From Candidatus Omnitrophota bacterium (lineage in GTDB: Bacteria; Omnitrophota; Gorgyraeia; Gygaellales; Profunditerraquicolaceae), in the NCBI GenBank assembly GCA_026387315.1, contig JAPLLY010000015.1, forward strand, positions 1 to 64,000: a DNA stretch of 64,000 bases, read 5' to 3'. Shown piece after piece: positions 58,074 to 64,000 of this stretch. The translations under genes and the position numbers were made by a program. The stretch's first letter is position 1, and each line of letters begins with the position of its first letter. The notes beneath the pieces were generated by a model. The model made no database searches, was not told the origin of the DNA, and saw nothing but the letters and a program-made list of their open reading frames with translations.

Positions 58074-59330
58074 ATGCAATATGACATTAAAGATATAAAG
58101 TTGGCAAAAAAAGGCGCTTTAAGAATTGAATGGGCAGCCAAAAATATGCCTGTTTTAGATTTAATTAAACAGAGATTTTCTAAAGAAAAACCTTTAGCCG
58201 GCTTTAAGGTCGCCTGCTGTTTACATGTTACTACTGAAACCGCGGTGTTGGCGGATGTTTTAAAATCCGGCGGCGCGGATGTTTATCTGTGCGCGTCCAA
58301 TCCGCTTTCTACTCAAGATGATGTGGCTGCTTCTTTAGTAAAAGATTTAAAGATGGCGGTTTTTGCGATTAAGGGCGAGGATACTAAAACTTATTATGTG
58401 CATATGAAATCGGCACTAGCCATTAAGCCGGATATTACCATGGATGACGGCGCAGACCTGGTAAGCACAATTCATCAGCGCCCCGCCCGAATGCATGCTA
58501 ATATCATTGGCGGCACAGAGGAGACTACTACCGGGGTGATCCGGCTGCGGGCTTTGGCGCAAGAAGGAAAATTGCGTTATCCGATAATCGCGGTTAATGA
58601 TGCCTTAACCAAGCATCTTTTTGATAATCGTTACGGCACGGGCCAGTCTACGCTTGACGGGATTATTCGTTCAACGAATAAATTAATTGCCGGGTCTACT
58701 TTTGTAGTTTGTGGTTATGGTTGGTGCGGTAAGGGCATGGCCATGCGCGCAAAAGGTATGGGGGCAAAAGTGGTGGTTATCGAAGTTGACCCTTTGCGGG
58801 CCTTAGAGGCGACCATGGATGGTTTTGAGGTTATGCCTCTTCGCCAGGCAGCCAAAGTTGGAGATATTTTTGTCACGGTTACCGGTGACATTAATGTAAT
58901 TCGAAAAGAGCATTTTAGTTTAATGAAGGATGGCGCGATTGTGGCTAACTCCGGGCATTTTAATGTCGAAATTGATATCCCGGGTTTAGAGGCAATTACA
59001 AAATCTAAACGGGCAACTCGCGATTTTGTGGATGAATATACCTTAAAAAATAATCGTAAGATTTATCTTTTAGGCCAGGGCCGTTTGATTAATTTGGCAG
59101 CCGCCGAAGGCCATCCGGCCAGCGTGATGGATATGTCTTTTGCTAACCAGGCTTTTTCCGCGGAATACATGGCCAAGAATTACTCTAAATTGCAAAAACA
59201 GGTTTATGCGGTTCCTGAGGATATTGATAAGAATATCGCCAGGCTTAAGCTTGAGTCTATGGGGATTAAGATAGATGTTTTGACGCCAGAACAGAAGAAA
59301 TATCTGGCGAGCTGGGAGATGGGGACGTAA
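58074..59330 (+). CDS. ahcY: Adenosylhomocysteinase
   Basis: This 419-residue NAD+-dependent enzyme splits S-adenosylhomocysteine, relieving product inhibition of methyltransferases. Motifs are [15 protein letters not shown], the NAD segment [18 protein letters not shown] (about 209-226) and VTGDINVI. I start at ATG 58074 because GGGAG lies six bases before it, and the upstream in-frame ATG (58062) overlaps that site. It is adjacent to metK, as in many SAM-cycle clusters. Confidence 0.95.
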   Translation: MQYDIKDIKLAKKGALRIEWAAKNMPVLDLIKQRFSKEKPLAGFKVACCLHVTTETAVLADVLKSGGADVYLCASNPLSTQDDVAASLVKDLKMAVFAIKGEDTKTYYVHMKSALAIKPDITMDDGADLVSTIHQRPARMHANIIGGTEETTTGVIRLRALAQEGKLRYPIIAVNDALTKHLFDNRYGTGQSTLDGIIRSTNKLIAGSTFVVCGYGWCGKGMAMRAKGMGAKVVVIEVDPLRALEATMDGFEVMPLRQAAKVGDIFVTVTGDINVIRKEHFSLMKDGAIVANSGHFNVEIDIPGLEAITKSKRATRDFVDEYTLKNNRKIYLLGQGRLINLAAAEGHPASVMDMSFANQAFSAEYMAKNYSKLQKQVYAVPEDIDKNIARLKLESMGIKIDVLTPEQKKYLASWEMGT

Positions 59331-59345
59331 AAAAATAAAAAACCA

Positions 59346-59399
59346 GGGGACGGTTCTATTTTTCAGATAGAATCGTCCGGGAAAAATAGAACCGTCCCC
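59346..59399. repeat. GGGGACGGTTCT palindrome, copy 8, with a fragment in the loop
   Basis: GGGGACGGTTCTATTTTT and its complement (ending 59399) enclose GATAGAATCGTCCGGG, which looks like the right arm of another diverged copy. It ends 24 bases before the pfkA start. Confidence 0.88.
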
Positions 59400-59423
59400 A
59401 TGTTTCTATCGGGAGAAATTAGC

Positions 59424-60389
59424 ATGGCGATTAAAAAAATTGCGGTATTAACCACAGGAGGTGACGCCCCGGGAATGAATCCGGCAATTCGTTCTGTGGT
59501 GCGCTATGGGATTAGTCAGAAGCTTGAAGTGATGGGGGTATTTCGGGGCTGGTGGGGCCTGATTAATGAGGAGCTTAAACCTTTAAGCCATCGCTCTGTT
59601 TCTGGCATTATCGGCCAGGGTGGAACTATTCTTAAGACCGCGCGTTGTCCTGAGTTTAGAACCGAAGAAGGGCAGAGCCGGGGAGCTGAGACGATTAAAA
59701 AATATAATATTGATGGTTTAATCGTTATTGGTGGTAATGGTTCTTTTGCCGCGGCCCATGATTTTTATAAGAAATACAGGGTTCCTTCTGTAGGCATAGC
59801 TGCTTCGATTGACAATGATGTTAATGGCATAGAGTATACTATAGGAACAGATACCGCGGTGAATACCGCGCTGGACGCCATTGATAAGATTCGCGATACG
59901 GCGACGAGTATGGAGCGGATTTTTGTGGTGGAGGTGATGGGCAGGGAATCCGGATTTATTGCTTTAACGGTTGCCCTTGCCGGAGGGTGTGAAGATATAA
60001 TTATTCCTGAAAGAGAAATTAATCTGGATGCAATCTGTCATGATATAGTCCATGGCAATCTGATCGGGAAAATGAGCTGGATTATTATAGTTGCCGAAGG
60101 CGCTGGTAAAGCCGAGGATATCGCCAAAAAGATTACCGATATTACTGGATTAGAAACGCGGGCAGTAGTTTTAGGCCACGTACAAAGAGGCGGCAGCCCA
60201 ACTGCTCTTAGCCGGGATCTTGCTTTAAATCTTGGTAAAATTGCAGTGGATTGCTTAATCGCGGGTAAAACTGATATTGCCGTAGGATTAGCTGGTGGTA
60301 GAATTATTGAAGTAGCTTTTGAGGTTGCGATACAGAAAAAAGAATTGAAAATTGATAATTTTTATAAACTAATTAAAATTTTGACTTAA
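59424..60389 (+). CDS. pfkA: 6-phosphofructokinase, ATP-type
   Basis: This 321-residue glycolytic kinase has TTGGDAPGMNPAIRS at the N-terminus, IGGNGSFAAA and the catalytic SIDNDVNG. Gly in GGNGS, where PPi enzymes have Asp, points to ATP as donor. VEVMGRESGF and HVQRGGSPTA are family motifs. I start at ATG 59424 (MAIKKIAVL) after GGGAG; the ATG at 59400 is within or at the edge of the repeat. The aldolase gene follows. Confidence 0.93.
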   Translation: MAIKKIAVLTTGGDAPGMNPAIRSVVRYGISQKLEVMGVFRGWWGLINEELKPLSHRSVSGIIGQGGTILKTARCPEFRTEEGQSRGAETIKKYNIDGLIVIGGNGSFAAAHDFYKKYRVPSVGIAASIDNDVNGIEYTIGTDTAVNTALDAIDKIRDTATSMERIFVVEVMGRESGFIALTVALAGGCEDIIIPEREINLDAICHDIVHGNLIGKMSWIIIVAEGAGKAEDIAKKITDITGLETRAVVLGHVQRGGSPTALSRDLALNLGKIAVDCLIAGKTDIAVGLAGGRIIEVAFEVAIQKKELKIDNFYKLIKILT

Positions 60390-60441
60390 GACACCCCGCG
60401 CTAATTGGAATTGCGCGGGTGTTGTCTAGGTAGACAAGGAG
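60390..60441 (+). repeat. Two-hairpin leader element carrying the aldolase Shine-Dalgarno (copy 2)
   Basis: ACACCCCGCGC (60391-60401) pairs with GCGCGGGTGT from 60413, with loop TAATTGGAATT. TTGTCT (60422-60427) pairs with AGACAA (60432-60437) around AGGT, and GGAG follows. It is nearly identical to copy 1 at pstS, but the central pair CG/CG is swapped with compensation. It begins one base after the pfkA stop. Confidence 0.75.
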
Positions 60442-60451
60442 AAAGTTAAAA

Positions 60452-61777
60452 ATGGGAAGGAAGCCGCTGGAAATTGATAAAATTGTAATGAATTTAATTA
60501 TGACCGATGATGTACTCTTAAAGAAAAAATTAGCTAAGAAGATTCGCGATATTGCTTATAAGAAAGGGATTTATCCTTCCAGCATCCAGGATTACTATAT
60601 GGCGCAAGGTAAAGAAGAGTTTAGCGGCTCAACTGTGCCGGCAATCAATATCCGCAGTTTAACTTATGATTTGGCCCGGGCAATATTCAGAGTGGGTAAA
60701 AAGAATAACTCTAAGGCTTTTATCTTTGAAATTGCTAAATCTGAAATGGGTTACACCGCGCAGCCGCCGGTAGAGTATTCCGCGGTAATCCTGGCGGCGG
60801 CCATCAAAGAAAATTATACTGGCCCGGTATTTATTCAAGGCGATCACTTTCAGGCTAACCTGAAAAAATACCAACAGAACCCGGATCAAGAGATAGAGGC
60901 GCTGCAGGCAATCATTACCGAAGCCATCGGCGCGGGTTTTTATAATATCGATATTGATTCCTCAACGCTGGTAGATTTAACCAAGCCTAAAGTAAGCGAT
61001 CAGCAGTATTTAAATTACCAAGTATGCGCCAAGTTGACGCAATTTATCCGCCGCATTGAGCCTAAAGGCATAACGGTTTCGGTCGGCGGAGAGATCGGCG
61101 AGGTAGGGCATCAAAATTCTACGCCTGAAGATTTGCGGGCGTTCATGGTTGGTTTTAAGCAGCGCCTGCGTAAAGGTTTGGCGGGAATCAGCAAGATCTC
61201 TATTCAGACCGGTACTTCTCATGGCGGAGTGGTTTTACCTGATGGTTCAATTGCTCAGGTGAGGTTAGATTTTGAGACTTTAAAAAATCTTTCGCTGCTT
61301 GCGCGCAAAGATTTTGGTTTGGCCGGCGCAGTGCAGCATGGCGCCTCAACTTTGCCGGAAGAGGCATTTCATAAGTTCGCGGAATGCGAAGCTTGCGAGG
61401 TACATCTGGCGACGCAATTTCAAAATATGATTTTTGATTCCAAACATTTTCCCGTGGATTTAAAGAATAGAATTTATGATTGGCTCAAAATTAATGCTGC
61501 CAATGAGGCCAAGCCTGAGGAGACCCAGGAGCAGTTTTTTTATAAGATCAGAAAGAAAGCATTAGGGGCGTTTAAGAAAGAGATAATGAGCTTGGCCCAG
61601 CCAATTCGCGATGCCATTGCCGCGGAGATTGAAGCCAAGTTTGATTTTCTCTTTAAGCAGCTAAACGCGGTAAATAACGCGGCTTTAGTCGATAAATATG
61701 TTACCTTAAAGCGGGTAATTACGCGTAAACGTCAGGCGGCTTTCGGAGTGGTTCATAACGGAGAGGGCGCCGACTAA
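60452..61777 (+). CDS. Class II fructose-bisphosphate aldolase-like enzyme
   Basis: This 441-residue zinc-dependent aldolase has VFIQGDHFQ (zinc ligand), GEIGEVGHQNS, IQTGTSHGGVVLPDG and GAVQHGASTLPEEAFHKF. It cleaves fructose- or tagatose-bisphosphate. It is longer than E. coli FbaA (359), with a helical C-terminal part (from about 340). Position directly after pfkA supports a glycolytic role. Its Shine-Dalgarno is supplied by the two-hairpin leader. Confidence 0.85.
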   Translation: MGRKPLEIDKIVMNLIMTDDVLLKKKLAKKIRDIAYKKGIYPSSIQDYYMAQGKEEFSGSTVPAINIRSLTYDLARAIFRVGKKNNSKAFIFEIAKSEMGYTAQPPVEYSAVILAAAIKENYTGPVFIQGDHFQANLKKYQQNPDQEIEALQAIITEAIGAGFYNIDIDSSTLVDLTKPKVSDQQYLNYQVCAKLTQFIRRIEPKGITVSVGGEIGEVGHQNSTPEDLRAFMVGFKQRLRKGLAGISKISIQTGTSHGGVVLPDGSIAQVRLDFETLKNLSLLARKDFGLAGAVQHGASTLPEEAFHKFAECEACEVHLATQFQNMIFDSKHFPVDLKNRIYDWLKINAANEAKPEETQEQFFYKIRKKALGAFKKEIMSLAQPIRDAIAAEIEAKFDFLFKQLNAVNNAALVDKYVTLKRVITRKRQAAFGVVHNGEGAD

Positions 61778-61783
61778 AAACTC

Positions 61784-61816
61784 GGGGACGGTTCTCTTTT
61801 TAAGAGAACCGTCCCC
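61784..61816. repeat. GGGGACGGTTCT palindrome, copy 9
   Basis: GGGGACGGTTCTCTTTT is followed at once by its complement with essentially no loop. It lies between the aldolase gene and ilvD. Confidence 0.9.
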
Positions 61817-61846
61817 GGGATTTAAATTATAACAGGGAGATAATAT

Positions 61847-63499
61847 ATGCGTTCAGATCAGATTAAGAAGGGTTTGGATAGAGTGCCGCATCGGGCGCTT
61901 TTGCATGCCACCGGCCTCTCTAAAAAAGATTTAGGACGGCCGTTTATCGGCGTGGCCACATCATTTACCGATCTTATTCCCGGGCATATCGGGATGCGTG
62001 ACTTGGAGAGATTTATTGAGCGGGGGGTCTGTTACGGAGGAGGGGTGCCGTTTTTATTCGGCGTGCCGGGTATTTGTGACGGGATCGCCATGGGGCATTT
62101 GGGGATGTGTTATCCTTTAGCTTTACGTGAGCTGGTTGCGGATATTATCGAAACAGTAGCTAACGCGCATCAATTAGACGGGATTATCTGCCTGACTAAC
62201 TGTGATAAAATTACTCCGGGCATGTTGATGGGGGTAGCGCGTTTAAATATTCCGGCGATCATGGTTACTGCCGGGCCAATGCTTTCTGGGCGCTTTAATC
62301 AACGAAAATTAGCTTTTGTGCATGATACTTATGAAGGTATGGGCCGGGCTAAAAAAGGAGATATTTCTCAGGAAGAATTATCTTGCCTGGAGCTAGAGGC
62401 TTGTCCGGGACAAGGGGCTTGTCAGGGGCTCTATACTGCTAATACCATGGCTTGTCTTACCGAGACGATGGGGATGTCTATTCCGGGTTGCGCGACAGCT
62501 TTAGCCGGTTCAGCCAAAAAACGCAGGATTGCCCAGGCCAGCGGCGAGCGAATTGTGGAATTAGTTAAGAAAGATATTAAACCGCGGGATATTATCACGG
62601 CGCGATCTTTAGAGAATGCGATTGTGGTAGATATGGCTTTAGGCGGCTCAAGCAATACAGTTCTGCATTTGATGAGCATTGCTCATGAGGCAGGTATAGA
62701 TTTGGATTTAAAGGATTTTGACAGAATCAGTAAGACGGTGCCGCATATTACGGCTATCGAGCCGGCCGGCGAGCATTTTATGGAAGATCTTGAATACGCA
62801 GGAGGAATCCCTGCGGTATTAAAGAGATTAAAATCTAAATTAAATAATACTTTAAATGCCGGCGGCCGGAAAACTTTCCAGATTGCGGATAGCGCCGTTA
62901 TTTTTGATTCTGAGGTGATCCGTCCGTTAAACCAGGCGTATCATAAGCAGGGTGGGATTGCGGTTTTATATGGCAACCTTGCTCCCAATGGGGCAGTGGT
63001 TAAGCAGTCCGGGGTCAGCGCCAAGATGATGCGGTTTGTTGGCCGGGCCCGGGTATTTAATCGTGAAGAGCAAGCCATGCAGGCGATTATGAGCAATAAA
63101 ATAAAAAAAGGTGATTGTGTGGTTATCCGTTATGAGGGCCCCTCAGGTGGGCCGGGAATGCGTGAGATGCTGGCGCCCACCGCGGCGATTGTGGGTTTGG
63201 GCTTAGAAGACCGCATAGCCTTAATTACTGATGGCCGTTTTTCAGGGGGGACCAAAGGCCCGTGTATCGGCCATATTTCGCCGGAGGCTTCCGCGCGCGG
63301 GCCGATTGCAATTATTCAAGATGGTGATACAATTATTATTGATATTCCAAATCGTAAATTGGAAGTTAAATTAAGCCAGGAAGAAATAGAAAAAAGATTT
63401 AAGCATTACAAGAGCGTGGAACCAAAAATTAAAACCGGGTATCTAGCCAGGTATTCGAAGCTGGTTAGTTCGGCGGATAAGGGAGCAATATTAAGCTAA
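61847..63499 (+). CDS. ilvD: Dihydroxy-acid dehydratase
   Basis: This 550-residue Fe-S enzyme dehydrates dihydroxy acids in valine and isoleucine synthesis. Cluster and active-site segments are [15 protein letters not shown] (about 117-131), [17 protein letters not shown] (about 185-201) and [14 protein letters not shown]. The C-terminal [19 protein letters not shown] is canonical. GGGAG precedes the ATG. It is one base from ilvB. No T-box or leader peptide is visible upstream. Confidence 0.96.
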   Translation: MRSDQIKKGLDRVPHRALLHATGLSKKDLGRPFIGVATSFTDLIPGHIGMRDLERFIERGVCYGGGVPFLFGVPGICDGIAMGHLGMCYPLALRELVADIIETVANAHQLDGIICLTNCDKITPGMLMGVARLNIPAIMVTAGPMLSGRFNQRKLAFVHDTYEGMGRAKKGDISQEELSCLELEACPGQGACQGLYTANTMACLTETMGMSIPGCATALAGSAKKRRIAQASGERIVELVKKDIKPRDIITARSLENAIVVDMALGGSSNTVLHLMSIAHEAGIDLDLKDFDRISKTVPHITAIEPAGEHFMEDLEYAGGIPAVLKRLKSKLNNTLNAGGRKTFQIADSAVIFDSEVIRPLNQAYHKQGGIAVLYGNLAPNGAVVKQSGVSAKMMRFVGRARVFNREEQAMQAIMSNKIKKGDCVVIRYEGPSGGPGMREMLAPTAAIVGLGLEDRIALITDGRFSGGTKGPCIGHISPEASARGPIAIIQDGDTIIIDIPNRKLEVKLSQEEIEKRFKHYKSVEPKIKTGYLARYSKLVSSADKGAILS

Positions 63500-63500
63500 G

Positions 63501-64000
63501 ATGATCGGCGCCAGGATATTATTAGAGTCTTTAAAACGCGAAGGTGTCGAGGTAATCTTTGGTTACCCCGGAGGCCAGGTTCTGCCTATATTTGATCAGC
63601 TTTATGATTTTGATATTAAATTTATTTTAACGCGCCATGAGCAGGGTGCGGCGCATGCCGCGGATGGATTTTCCCGCGCCACCGGTAAAGTAGGGGTTTG
63701 CTTGGCAACCAGCGGCCCGGGAGCAACGAATCTGGTTACCGGAATTGCTACCGCTTATATGGATTCTATTCCGATGGTGGCGATCACCGGCCAGGTTGGC
63801 ACGCACTTAATCGGTAATGATGCTTTTCAGGAAGCGGATGTTACCGGGATCACCCGGCCGATAACCAAACATAATTTTTTGGTTAAGGATGTAAAAGACC
63901 TGGCGCGTACTATCGCGGAGGCCTTTTATATCGCTTCCAGCGGGCGCCCCGGCCCGGTGCTGGTTGATATTCCTTTGGATGTGCAGCGGGCAGACACGGA
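63501..64000 (+). CDS. ilvB: Acetolactate synthase large subunit (partial)
   Basis: This gene starts at ATG 63501 and runs off the window after about 166 residues. [74 protein letters not shown] and [15 protein letters not shown] are hallmark thiamine-diphosphate motifs of IlvB. The catalytic glutamate lies in RHEQGA. It follows ilvD in a branched-chain amino-acid operon. The small subunit would be expected next. Confidence 0.95.
   Translation, partial: MIGARILLESLKREGVEVIFGYPGGQVLPIFDQLYDFDIKFILTRHEQGAAHAADGFSRATGKVGVCLATSGPGATNLVTGIATAYMDSIPMVAITGQVGTHLIGNDAFQEADVTGITRPITKHNFLVKDVKDLARTIAEAFYIASSGRPGPVLVDIPLDVQRADT

Noticed and set aside
61778-61846. T-box or leader-peptide attenuator before ilvD
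   Set aside because: The spacer is only 69 bp, mostly a palindrome, with no T-box sequence and no run of Ile/Val/Leu codons.

Overview
This 64 kb window is dense, mostly plus-strand bacterial DNA, with only one minus-strand block of two genes near 44.2-46.2 kb. Lipid A genes (lpxB, a GnnA-like oxidoreductase, an MsbA-like exporter) and a beta-barrel porin point to a diderm. A group 3b-type [NiFe] hydrogenase, NfnAB, Rex and a complete F-type ATP synthase point to an anaerobe or facultative fermenter. The gene mix and the many palindromes of the GGGGACGGTTCT type resemble Candidatus Omnitrophota or a related uncultured lineage. That placement is an inference from memory, not from a search.

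Layout. 0-4.4 kb: end of a DUF3568-like gene, a KdpDE-type two-component pair, a tiny membrane ORF coupled to trkH, and an OB-fold protein. 4.6-12.9 kb: a complete phosphate locus (phoB, a frameshifted phoR, a DUF2490 porin, pstSCA, two different pstB genes, phoU) with 11-bp-phased Pho-box-like repeats before the porin and pstS. 13-19.6 kb: ATP synthase operon atpI/B/E/F/H/A/G/D/C. 19.8-28.2 kb: hydrogenase operon behind a promoter carrying a Rex-type operator, then a maturation protease, a HypA-like protein, a HypC-HydE fusion, Rex and HydG. 28.2-32.2 kb: nfnA, nfnB, gdhA. 32.3-35.6 kb: a HEAT-like/HD-GYP pair sharing an N-terminal domain. 35.7-38.6 kb: carA and a carB that stops at its midpoint. 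38.7-39.5 kb: an IS200-type element inserted in a hairpin repeat whose empty copy lies at 43.97-44.11 kb. 39.5-43.9 kb: DUF1846, a beta-CASP nuclease, an L27-like protein, a Ste24-type protease. 44.1-48.5 kb: lipid A genes bracketed by inverted palindromes. 48.6-51.9 kb: rpsB-tsf-pyrH-frr and tRNA-Lys, tRNA-Leu, tRNA-Gly. 52-55.8 kb: ptsN, yvcK, ptsH, ptsI with no sugar permease. 55.9-64 kb: nucleotidyltransferase, metK, ahcY, pfkA, a class II aldolase, ilvD and the start of ilvB.

How the parts work together. The hydrogenase, NfnAB and glutamate dehydrogenase all handle NAD(P)H, and Rex senses NADH/NAD+, so 19.8-32 kb reads as a redox-balancing region. PhoB, PhoU and Pst form one phosphate circuit. 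The most unusual protein-level observations are the two PstB paralogs, whose lost ABC motifs are complementary (predicting one good and one dead ATP site), and the HypC-HydE fusion next to HydG without HydF or an [FeFe] hydrogenase in view.

A second theme is intergenic architecture. Several families of palindromic or two-hairpin repeats sit immediately before Shine-Dalgarno sequences, and in some cases carry the Shine-Dalgarno or the GTG start themselves. One family shows base-pair covariation between copies. There are also promoter-short-leader-terminator modules before carA and atpI and in the hydG-nfnA gap, and two genes predicted to have leaderless mRNAs.
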